From: CALFMR01 sp035550595
GTDB taxonomy: Bacteria > Acidobacteriota > Vicinamibacteria > Vicinamibacterales > SCN-69-37
Assembly: GCA_035550595.1 (NCBI GenBank)
Contig: DASZOV010000137.1
Coordinates: 1-30,010 of the forward strand
Direction: 5' to 3'
DNA: 30,010 nucleotides
Shown here: in pieces, positions 1 to 6,963 of the stretch
Layout: each line of letters opens with the position of its first letter
How positions within the stretch are numbered: position 1 is the stretch's first letter
The notes under the pieces: model-generated
Told to the model about the DNA's origin: nothing
What the model saw: only the letters and a program-made list of their open reading frames with translations
The model's database searches: none
Made by a program: the position numbers and the translations under genes

Positions 1-62
1 TCAGGTCCGAGGTCGCTTCCGGGCGCCCCGGTGTTCGGACTCGGCCCATGCGGCGTCGGCAC

Positions 63-139
<77 letters not shown>

Positions 140-175
140 ACCTTCGCGCGGCCGGACCGTTCGTTCGCCGACCGT

Positions 176-234
176 GCTCCGGTTGGCGGGCCAAGCCTGA
201 CGGCGCAAGACTCCGAGCTTCGGTTGGCGCGCCA
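176..234 (+). repeat. Two copies of a TGGCNNGCCA repeat between the tRNA genes
   Basis: Copy one at 176-193 reads GCTCCGGTTGGCGGGCCA and copy two at 216-234 reads AGCTTCGGTTGGCGCGCCA. Both carry the self-complementary core TGGCNNGCCA behind a GCTYCGGT lead. Related copies lie at 437-456, 4031-4049 and 4126-4144. They are not part of either tRNA. Function is unknown; they look like members of an interspersed REP-like family. Confidence 0.6.
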
Positions 235-275
235 AACGCCGCCGGACGCTTCAAGACAGTGGTTCGTCCCACCAG

Positions 276-351
276 GGGCCGGTAGCTCAATTGGCAGAGC
301 AGCAGACTCTTAATCTGTTGGTTGAGGGTTCGATTCCCTCCCGGCTCACCA
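276..351 (+). tRNA. tRNA-Lys (anticodon CTT)
   Basis: Complete cloverleaf with acceptor GGGCCGG (276-282) pairing with CCGGCTC (one G-U pair), then discriminator A and encoded CCA ending at 351. The anticodon stem GCAGA/TCTGT encloses loop CTCTTAA, giving anticodon CTT for lysine AAG codons. It lies about 140 bases after tRNA-Arg on the same strand. Confidence 0.97.
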
Positions 352-379
352 ACCTCCGCTCTGGATTCTCGCGGAGGCT

Positions 380-456
380 GTCCGCCGAAGCGCTCAGACT
401 TCACATGCGCGTAGGCGGACGCTCCCGCCTCGACGTGAGCTCCGGCTGGCGAGCCA
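380..456 (+). repeat. Hairpin (GTCCGCC/GGCGGAC) plus TGGCGAGCCA repeat unit
   Basis: Seven-base arms GTCCGCC at 380-386 and GGCGGAC at 414-420 can form a hairpin. They are followed by GAGCTCCGGCTGGCGAGCCA at 437-456. The same two parts occur at 4004-4089, where the arms are GTCCAC/GTGGAC, so pairing is kept although the bases differ. This suggests a structured repeat rather than decayed coding sequence. Confidence 0.55.
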
Positions 457-690
457 GCCTTTCCCGATCACCGTCGGGACGCGGTGCCGCGTTGCCGGAC
501 TGAAAATGCAGCGTACCTCTTCGCTCCCCGGGCTCGCACTTCCTTAGAAAGGGAGCAGCATCTGCACGAATCGCCCTGCAAGACGTGTCGCGCTTTGGCC
601 CGAGAATTGTCCTCACCGTCACGATGCCTGCACCAAAGGGGTTCGTCTACAGCCTGAAGAGCGCTCGCCACGCGACGAGTAACACGTCGG

Positions 691-703
691 ATTGACATCC
701 GAT
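691..703 (+). promoter_or_regulatory. Candidate PadR-type box upstream of first padR
   Basis: ATTGACATCCGAT matches the two boxes upstream of the second padR gene (ATTGACATTCGAT and ATCGACATCCGAT on the minus strand at about 11.9 kb), giving consensus ATYGACATYCGAT. It lies about 140 bases before the first padR start. A weaker relative, GCAGACATCCGTT, is at 769-781. Binding is inferred. Confidence 0.4.
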
Positions 704-804
704 CCGGACGCCGACTCCGAGCTCATAACGCGCGGGGCTATCACTTTACACGGCGCAACATCGGACATGCAGACATCCGTTTGGATCGAATCCTCCTGGG
801 AACA

Positions 805-841
805 TTGATCTGGCGTGCCTCGTAACATAGATTGTCTATGT
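805..841 (+). promoter_or_regulatory. Probable padR promoter overlapped by palindromic operator
   Basis: TTGATC (805-810) and TAGATT (828-833), 17 bases apart, form a good sigma-70-type promoter. The -10 ends nine bases before the ATG at 843, so the leader would be only about one to three bases. A perfect inverted repeat ACATAGA-TTG-TCTATGT (825-841) covers the -10 and ends just before the start codon, the expected place for an autorepressor such as PadR. Confidence 0.6.
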
Positions 842-842
842 C

Positions 843-1178
843 ATGACGCAGAGTCGAGACTCCATTCCGCCGGGAACCCTGGAAATGCTTGTGCTGACCA
901 CGTTGGCCCGCCGAAGCGTGTTGCACGGCTTCGAGATCGCCGAGGCAATCGAGCAGGCGTCGACCGACGTGCTTCATGTCGAGGAAGGCTCGCTTTATCC
1001 GGCGCTCCAGCGACTGCTGATCAAGGGGTGGATTGTCGGTGAGTGGTCCCGCACGGACGCAAACCGCCGCGCCCGGTATTACCGACTGACTACAGCCGGC
1101 CGGCGCGAACTGAATCGACAGGTCGATACGTATGCCCGCGTGACGGACGCCATCGCGCGCGTGTTGAGGATGGCCTGA
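843..1178 (+). CDS. PadR-family transcriptional repressor
   Basis: The 111-residue protein has the PadR winged-helix signature: an N-terminal GTLEMLVLTTLARRSVLHGFE segment (about residues 11-31), the VEEGSLYPALQRL recognition region (about 46-58) and the wing YYRLTTAGRREL (about 79-90). PadR proteins are small dimeric repressors that often control adjacent transporter genes. The stop is separated from the ATG of the downstream permease by one base, so the two form an operon. No Shine-Dalgarno precedes the ATG, which fits the near-leaderless promoter just upstream. It is paralogous to the PadR at 11534-11863. Its ligand cannot be read from the sequence. Confidence 0.93.
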   Translation: MTQSRDSIPPGTLEMLVLTTLARRSVLHGFEIAEAIEQASTDVLHVEEGSLYPALQRLLIKGWIVGEWSRTDANRRARYYRLTTAGRRELNRQVDTYARVTDAIARVLRMA

Positions 1179-1179
1179 C

Positions 1180-3822
1180 ATGCTGAGACGACTGTGGTTT
1201 CTGCTCACGCGTGGGCAACGTCAGCGTGAGCTCGACGATGAAATGCGGCTGCACCTCGAGCTGCGCGAGGCCGCCAACCAACGGCGTGGCATGGACGGGG
1301 CAGAAGCGGCACGCATGGCGCGCGTCCGGTTCGGTAATCCGCTGAGGGTACGCGAGGAGTCCCTCGATGCTTGGAGGCTGGCGGGCCTCGAGGACGTGGG
1401 GCGCGACGTCCGTCATGCGATCCGCCGCCTGCATCAGCAGCCCGGCCGCGCGCTGGTCATCGTGCTGACGCTCGCACTTGGGATCGGCGCCACGACCGCG
1501 ATGTTTTCCCTGATTGATGCGATGCTGCTGAAGCCCGCTCCCTGGGACACGACCGGCCGCCTCGCGTGGATTGTCGGCCTCAATTCGGGCTCGCTCAGCC
1601 CGCGCAGCGTTGCCTACACGGATTATCTCGCCTATCACGATCGGGCGACCGCGTTGGCCGGGCTCGCCGCGGAAGGTGGCATGGCGATGGCGATCGGCAC
1701 GAAAGAACCGCAGCGGCTGCTAGGCGGCGTGGTGTCCGGCAACTACTTCGAGGTGCTCGGCATCCATGCCGAAGTCGGACGGCCGCTGACGGCCGCGGAC
1801 GACGCGGCGGTTGGTGCCAATCCGGTCGTCGTGCTGAGCCACCCGCTGTGGATGGATCAATTCGGCGGCAGACCGGGCGTGATAGGCGAGCGCCTGACGA
1901 TCAACGGCCACCCCTTCACGATCGTTGGCGTGGCCCCACGGGGATTCACAGGGGTCGCCTTCGCGGCCGACCCCTATCAGCTTTGGATCCCGATGGCGAT
2001 GTACCCCGTCGTGATGCCGCAGAGCGCCGGCTTCGGAACGACGGCGAACCAGCAGCGGCCGCGGGTGCGGGTGGTCGGCCGATTGACCGAGGGCGCGTCG
2101 CTCGGCGCCGCCGATGCCGAATTGCGCGTGATTGCCCACGATCTCGATGCGCCAGACACGCCTGCGGATAAGCAACGGCGCATACGCGTGCTCCCGCTGC
2201 GCGGCGGATTGACGCCGTGGGAGCAGGCCGCTCTCGCGCCCATGTTCGAGCTCGTCGCAATCGTGCCGCTCTTCGTGCTGCTCGTGGCGTGCGCCAATGT
2301 GGCGAATGTGCTGGTCGCGCACCATCAGGCGCGTCGCCGGGAATTCGCGATGCGGCGCGCCATTGGCGCGTCGCGCGCCCGTCTGGTCCGCCAGCTCCTC
2401 GCCGAGTCCTTCGTGCTCGCGCTCGGCGCGGCCTTCGCCGGCGCGGGCGCCGCCTCCGTCCTGACCAGACTCATCGTATTCCTTGGTGAAGTGCCGATCG
2501 ACGTGTCCACCGTGGTCACGCCTGACATACGCGCGTTGCTCGCGGCCACCGTCACAGGTGTCGGTGCGATCGCAATGTTCGGTCTGGCCCCTGCGATCAC
2601 CGCGACGCGCGTCGACGTATTGCCCATCCTGAAGGACGAGGGCACGACCGCAACCGTGTCAGGGGGCCCAGTCCGTCTCCGTCGCGCACTCGTGGTGACG
2701 CAGGTCGCGTTGTCTCTCGGCTTGCTGATCATGGCCGGGCTATTCCTGAAGAGCCTCTCGCGAACGTTGCGTGTCGACCCCGGATTCGATCCACGCGGCC
2801 TTGCGATTGCGTCGGTCGATCCGGGCCTCCTGCAGTACACACCCGAACGGCGTGCAGATTTCACCCGGGGGTTCCTCGAGCGCGCGTCGGGACTGGCCGG
2901 CGTCACGTACGTGGCCGCCGCAGACGTCCTGCCGCTTGGAGGCGTCCGCTATGTGGCCACTCTGCGCTCCGAGAACGGGACGTCGTCATCGTGCAGCCTG
3001 GTGCAGGTCTCGTCGACGTACTTCGACACGCTCGCCCTGCCAATCGTGCGCGGGCGGACCTTCACCACCGCCGAGACGGTGACGAACGTGGCCGTCGCCA
3101 TCATCAGTGCGTCGGCGGCGCGGAGACTCTGGCCGGGCCAAGATCCGCTCGGCCAGATCGTGCGCACGGACGATCCGAAGCAGCCGCCCCGCCAAGTCAT
3201 TGGCGTCGTACGTGATTCGACGTGGCTGTCTCTCGACGAGGCTCCATCCGGCACGTTGTACCTTCCGCTCCCACCCGCATCGGCCGCCGTATTCGTCGTC
3301 CGATCGAAAGGCGATCCAACCCAGACACTTGCGTCTCTGAAGGACATCGCGCGCGGCCTGGACGCCGACCTGCCGGTCACGCAGGGGCAAACAATGGCGG
3401 AACGCATTCATCGGAGTGTCAATTTGCGGCGGGCGCTGGTCGCCCTGCTAGGCGTACTGGGCGGCGTCACGCTGCTGCTGGCGGCCGTCGGGATCTACGG
3501 CGTCGCGGCCTACGGCGCATCGGTACGAACGCGCGAGGTCGGCATACGGATGGCCCTCGGCGCACGCGCTGCTGACGTCCTGCGGCTTATCGTGCGCGAA
3601 AACCTCCGGCTGTCGTGCTTCGGAATCGCCATCGGACTCGTCCTGAGCGCCACGGGCGCGACGGTCCTGTCGTCGTTCCTCTTCGGTCTGACGCCGCGCG
3701 ACGACGTCAGTGTGGTCCTGGGTGCGGCCTTCCTTCTGTGCGGCGTGGCTGCCGTGGCCAGCTACATGCCTGCGCGGCGCGCGGCGTCTCTCGATCCGCT
3801 GCGCGCGCTGCGCCATGAGTAA
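1180..3822 (+). CDS. ADOP-type MacB/FtsX-like ABC transporter permease
   Basis: 880 residues with the layout of acidobacterial duplicated orphan permeases. A cytoplasmic N-terminal segment (about 10-80, RELDDEMRLHLELRE) is followed by a first transmembrane helix (about 90-112, LALGIGATTAMF), a MacB-like periplasmic domain, FtsX domain 1 starting near residue 355 (VACANVANVLVA, then RREFAMRRAIGASR), a second MacB_PCD/FtsX repeat from about 502, and C-terminal FtsX domain 2 from about 751 (REVGIRMALGAR) ending LDPLRALRHE. No ABC ATPase is encoded nearby, hence 'orphan'. MacB-type permeases work as mechanotransducers in export or envelope processes; the substrate is unknown. Probably repressed by the preceding PadR. 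Confidence 0.92.
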   Translation: MLRRLWFLLTRGQRQRELDDEMRLHLELREAANQRRGMDGAEAARMARVRFGNPLRVREESLDAWRLAGLEDVGRDVRHAIRRLHQQPGRALVIVLTLALGIGATTAMFSLIDAMLLKPAPWDTTGRLAWIVGLNSGSLSPRSVAYTDYLAYHDRATALAGLAAEGGMAMAIGTKEPQRLLGGVVSGNYFEVLGIHAEVGRPLTAADDAAVGANPVVVLSHPLWMDQFGGRPGVIGERLTINGHPFTIVGVAPRGFTGVAFAADPYQLWIPMAMYPVVMPQSAGFGTTANQQRPRVRVVGRLTEGASLGAADAELRVIAHDLDAPDTPADKQRRIRVLPLRGGLTPWEQAALAPMFELVAIVPLFVLLVACANVANVLVAHHQARRREFAMRRAIGASRARLVRQLLAESFVLALGAAFAGAGAASVLTRLIVFLGEVPIDVSTVVTPDIRALLAATVTGVGAIAMFGLAPAITATRVDVLPILKDEGTTATVSGGPVRLRRALVVTQVALSLGLLIMAGLFLKSLSRTLRVDPGFDPRGLAIASVDPGLLQYTPERRADFTRGFLERASGLAGVTYVAAADVLPLGGVRYVATLRSENGTSSSCSLVQVSSTYFDTLALPIVRGRTFTTAETVTNVAVAIISASAARRLWPGQDPLGQIVRTDDPKQPPRQVIGVVRDSTWLSLDEAPSGTLYLPLPPASAAVFVVRSKGDPTQTLASLKDIARGLDADLPVTQGQTMAERIHRSVNLRRALVALLGVLGGVTLLLAAVGIYGVAAYGASVRTREVGIRMALGARAADVLRLIVRENLRLSCFGIAIGLVLSATGATVLSSFLFGLTPRDDVSVVLGAAFLLCGVAAVASYMPARRAASLDPLRALRHE

Positions 3823-4254
3823 AGTCCGTCGCACGCCGAGTGTTCGCCAACCGCTGCGCTCTCTTCCCGCCCCGCGCCGTCCTCTCGAGATCCTGTCAGG
3901 CGAATGGCCGGTGCGCTCTCTACGATTCCACCTGCCGAAGCACTTGGAGATGACTCATCCATTCGGTGATCTGGTTCCAACTCGCGAAATTTAGGCTCAC
4001 CATCCTTCGCTAAGCGCTCGCGCTGCTCGCAGCTCCGGTTGGCGAGCCACGCGAAGGTTGTCCACTGTAGCTCCATAGCGCAGGTGGACGTCAAAAGCCT
4101 TCGCTCACGCTTGCCGATCCGGCGCGAGCTCCGGATGGCAAGCCCCAGCGACCCTCCTCTTGATCTCTCCCGCTTGACGATGCCATCGTCGTCGTCCTCC
4201 GAGACATCGTTGCTCGCGGGCCGGCACGTGTGGCCAGCCGCGGAAGGAGGGCAG
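3823..4254. other. Non-coding stretch with structured repeats
   Basis: An open frame runs upstream from the next gene to 4039, but its residues look unlike the conserved protein and a strong ribosome site supports a start at 4255, so this stretch is treated as non-coding. It holds the repeat units at 4004-4144. No convincing terminator follows the permease gene. Confidence 0.55.
4004..4144 (+). repeat. Tandem units of the TGGCNNGCCA hairpin repeat
   Basis: Unit one starts CCTTCGCT at 4004 and unit two CCTTCGCT at 4098; both reach an AGCTCCGG-NTGGC core (4031-4049 and 4127-4144), giving a period of about 95 bases. CCTTCGC (4004-4010) pairs with GCGAAGG (4051-4057) around TGGCGAGCCA. A second hairpin has arms GTCCAC (4060-4065) and GTGGAC (4084-4089). 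Its counterpart at 380-420 has GTCCGCC/GGCGGAC, a compensatory difference. Function unknown. Confidence 0.6.
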
Positions 4255-4803
4255 ATGGGCATGTTCGACAATGTCGTCGTTCTGGACGAGACCTTGCGCT
4301 GTCCGCACGGTCATCCGGTCGAGGGCTTCCAGACCAAGAGTTTTGCAGACCCGTTGATGGCCACCTATCTCATCAACGGATCACGCGTGTACCTGGTGAC
4401 CGGCCGCGGTCGCGGCGCGTGGGACGATGCGGCAGTGGAACACTGGCGCCTGGAGGGTGATGCGGCCGTGTTCGAGCGTCGTCACGCGGTCGAACCGGTC
4501 GCGCCGCCTCGAGAACTCCTGTTCTACACGTCGTGTGGCGCGTGCCCGCCCGTGCTGGTGCGCAGCGGCCGCGTGCGCGCGTGGGGCGATCTGGTCGAGG
4601 AACGCGAACTGTGGGTCGAGTTCCGTGCGACGTTCGACGACGACGGTGTCCGCCGCATCGAACGGACGTCCGGCACCCGCGACGATCTGGTGGCCGAGCT
4701 GCGCGAGGACGGGCTGCCCGTGATGCGCGACGATGACCCGCTGGCGATTGCGCATCGGGAGATCCGTGCGGCACGTGATGTCAGGCCCCATCGGCGCCGT
4801 TGA
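4255..4803 (+). CDS. Uncharacterised Cys/His-containing protein (MGMFDN... type)
   Basis: 182 residues starting at ATG 4255 behind GGAAGGAGG, chosen over an upstream in-frame start at 4039. The N-terminus MGMFDNVVVL, then CPHGH (16-20) and FQTK (26-29), resembles a scattered family of 'MGMFD' hypothetical proteins that share an FQTK element; this is recollection, not a search. C16, H18, H20 and the pair C94-x2-C97 could bind a metal such as zinc. There is no signal peptide or membrane segment, so it is probably cytoplasmic. The C-terminal part is acidic and helical, ending in a basic HRRR tail. No function can be assigned. Confidence 0.75.
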   Translation: MGMFDNVVVLDETLRCPHGHPVEGFQTKSFADPLMATYLINGSRVYLVTGRGRGAWDDAAVEHWRLEGDAAVFERRHAVEPVAPPRELLFYTSCGACPPVLVRSGRVRAWGDLVEERELWVEFRATFDDDGVRRIERTSGTRDDLVAELREDGLPVMRDDDPLAIAHREIRAARDVRPHRRR

Positions 4804-4907
4804 CGGCGCGTGTTATCGCTACATGTAAGCTGGAGAAGCGCACATGGCGATCACCACTCGTTCGTCCCGCGACAAGGATCATCGGCACCGGACTAGCGCC
4901 GCCGCTC

Positions 4908-5462
4908 ATGCCATCCCTCCTCACCATTGACGCGCGCACGCGCCGGCAGTGGCGCGCCTGGCTCGCGACGCATCACGCGTCGAGCCCGGGCATCTGGCTC
5001 GTGCGCTACAAGCCCGCAGCTCGCGTGAAGGCGATGCCGTACGAAGACGTCGTCCGCGAGGCGTTGTGCTTCGGATGGATCGACAGTCTCGTCAAGCGCC
5101 TCGATGACCATCGCTATGCGATCAAGGTCACGCCGCGCCGGCCGACGAGCCGGTGGTCGGACGCGAATCGCGCGCGCTGGCAGGAACTGGATGCGGCGGG
5201 GTTGCTCGCGCCTGCCGGACGCGCGTCGGCTCCGACCGATCGCCGCGCGGCGCCCCCCTCGATTCCAGACCTGCCCGCCTACATCGCCACGGCGTTCAAG
5301 ACGAACCGAGATGCGTGGCGCTACTTCCAGACGCTTGCGCCGAGCTATCGACGGCTCTTCGTCGCGTGGATTCACATGGCCAAACGGCCGGAGACCCGGG
5401 AACGGCGCCTTCGCGAGTCCATCGAACGGCTCGCTGAGGGTAAGACGCTCGGTCTCAAATAA
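4908..5462 (+). CDS. YdeI/OmdA-like (OmpD-associated) family protein
   Basis: 184 residues. The block REALCFGWIDSLVKRLDD (about 43-60) followed by TPRRPTSRWSDANRARW (about 68-84), and the C-terminal segment HMAKRPETRERRLRESIERL (about 155-174), are hallmarks of the YdeI/OmpD-associated family. Members are small soluble proteins, some linked to resistance against cationic peptides or bacteriocins, without a known reaction. ATG 4908 was chosen because the protein then begins with the usual family N-terminus; the longer frame from 4800 adds unrelated residues. No clear ribosome site precedes it. Confidence 0.85.
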   Translation: MPSLLTIDARTRRQWRAWLATHHASSPGIWLVRYKPAARVKAMPYEDVVREALCFGWIDSLVKRLDDHRYAIKVTPRRPTSRWSDANRARWQELDAAGLLAPAGRASAPTDRRAAPPSIPDLPAYIATAFKTNRDAWRYFQTLAPSYRRLFVAWIHMAKRPETRERRLRESIERLAEGKTLGLK

Positions 5463-5525
5463 CGCGGCGAACGAACGCCGCCCCGCGCCGTTTGCGCTAC
5501 CATCACGCTCGCGGAGGCTCCCCCC

Positions 5526-6902
5526 ATGTCGACGTTCGACGACGACCTACAGAAGCTGACGGCAGAGTTCAGCGGGCGTCTGTTGCAGCCCACCCACGCG
5601 GACTACGACGCGTCGCGGCGTCTTCACAATGGCCTCATCGATCGGCGGCCGGCGCTCATCGCGGAGTGCCGCGGCGCGGCGGACATCGCCGGTGCAATCG
5701 CGCTCGCAGACACGCACGGTTTCGAGATCGCGGTGCGCGGCGGCGGACACAACGTCGCGGGTCATGCCTGCGTCGACGCGGGCGTGATGATCGATCTCCG
5801 CGCGATGCGTGGCCTGCGCGTCGACGCCAAGGCGCGCACGGCGATCGTTGACGGCGGCGTCACGTGGCGCGAGTTCAACCGCGAGACGCAGCTCTTCGGC
5901 CTGGGCGCGACCGGTGGCGTCATCTCATCGACCGGAGTGGCCGGTCTCACGCTCGGCGGCGGCTTCGGCTGGCTGATGCCGAAGTACGGCATGGCGCTCG
6001 ATCACCTGCAGGCCGTGACGATCGTGCTGGCCGACGGCCGCGTCGTGCGCGCGAGCGAAGACGATCACCCCGATCTCTTCTGGGCCGTGCGCGGGGGTGG
6101 TGGCAACTTCGGTGTCGTATCGTCATTCGAGTTCCGTCTGCATCCGGTCGGACCGATGGTCACCGGCGGCCTCGTCGCGCATCCGTATCCGCGTGCCGGC
6201 GAGGTGCTGCGTTTCTTCCGCGACGTGACGTCGGCCGGATTGCCCGACGAGATCTTCGCGATCGCGGTGCTCGGACACGCGCCCGATGGCAGCGGCATGA
6301 AGATCACCGGGATCGGCGCTCTGCATTGCGGGGCGCTCGAGGACGCGGAGCGACAGCTCGCGCCGATCAAAGCCTTCGGTCCGCCCGTGATGGACATGAT
6401 GGGCCCGCTGCCGTACGTCGTCGCGAACACGATGCTCGATCCGACGTTCCTCTCGGGCTCGCGCAACTACTGGAAATCGCATTTCCTTCCGGCGCTGACC
6501 GACGAGGCGGTCGACGCGCTCGCCGCGCACTTCGCCGACGTGCCGACGCCCTTGTGCCAGATCGTGATGGAGAACTTCCACGGCGCGTCGACGCGCGTCC
6601 CGGTCGATCGGACCGCCTTCGCGCTCCGCGAGCCGGGCTACAACACGGTCATCATCACGCAGTGGACCGATCCGGCCGACGACGAACGGTGTACGCGCTG
6701 GACGCGCGCCGGCTACGAGATCCTCACGCGATTCGGCGGTCCGCGCCGCTACGCCAACTACATGGACGCCGACGACGCGGGCGAGCGAAACCTGGCCGCG
6801 GTGTACGGGCCGAACCTGCCACGCCTACGCGCCGTCAAGCGGACCTACGATCCGGCCAACGTGTTCCGGCGAAACTTGAACATTCCGCCCGCCGATCGCT
6901 GA
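5526..6902 (+). CDS. FAD-linked oxidase, berberine-bridge-enzyme-like
   Basis: 458 residues: an FAD_binding_4 (PCMH-type) domain at about 40-210 and a C-terminal BBE domain at about 410-455 ending YDPANVFRRNLNIPP. RGGGHN (71-76) carries H75, the position where this family attaches FAD covalently. The second, cysteinyl attachment seen in bicovalent members is absent: the corresponding GATGGVISSTGVAG stretch (127-140) has no Cys, so flavin attachment should be through His only. There is no signal peptide, so it is probably cytoplasmic. Such enzymes oxidise sugars, alkaloids or similar alcohols using oxygen; the substrate is unknown. GGAGG lies nine bases before the ATG. Confidence 0.92.
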   Translation: MSTFDDDLQKLTAEFSGRLLQPTHADYDASRRLHNGLIDRRPALIAECRGAADIAGAIALADTHGFEIAVRGGGHNVAGHACVDAGVMIDLRAMRGLRVDAKARTAIVDGGVTWREFNRETQLFGLGATGGVISSTGVAGLTLGGGFGWLMPKYGMALDHLQAVTIVLADGRVVRASEDDHPDLFWAVRGGGGNFGVVSSFEFRLHPVGPMVTGGLVAHPYPRAGEVLRFFRDVTSAGLPDEIFAIAVLGHAPDGSGMKITGIGALHCGALEDAERQLAPIKAFGPPVMDMMGPLPYVVANTMLDPTFLSGSRNYWKSHFLPALTDEAVDALAAHFADVPTPLCQIVMENFHGASTRVPVDRTAFALREPGYNTVIITQWTDPADDERCTRWTRAGYEILTRFGGPRRYANYMDADDAGERNLAAVYGPNLPRLRAVKRTYDPANVFRRNLNIPPADR

Positions 6903-6963
6903 CGCGCAATTCGACGGGTTCGTGCCGCGCGGGCCGGCGAAGGGTGCCCGCTGGGAGACCATC

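Larger units (their letters stand above)
352..842. other. Intergenic stretch with hairpin repeat and regulatory sites
   Basis: No reading frame here looks like a real gene; translated frames are low-complexity Arg/Ser peptides without recognisable motifs. It contains an inverted repeat GTCCGCC (380-386)/GGCGGAC (414-420), a GAGCTCCGG-TGGCGAGCCA repeat copy at 437-456, an inverted repeat TCGGA-TTGACA-TCCGA at 687-702, and the padR promoter/operator at 805-841. The part from about 480 to 800 is visibly less GC-rich than the coding regions. Confidence 0.55.

Noticed and set aside
4039..4254. Longer start for the MGMFD-type protein
   Set aside because: The region is a structured repeat, and a strong GGAAGGAGG precedes the ATG at 4255.
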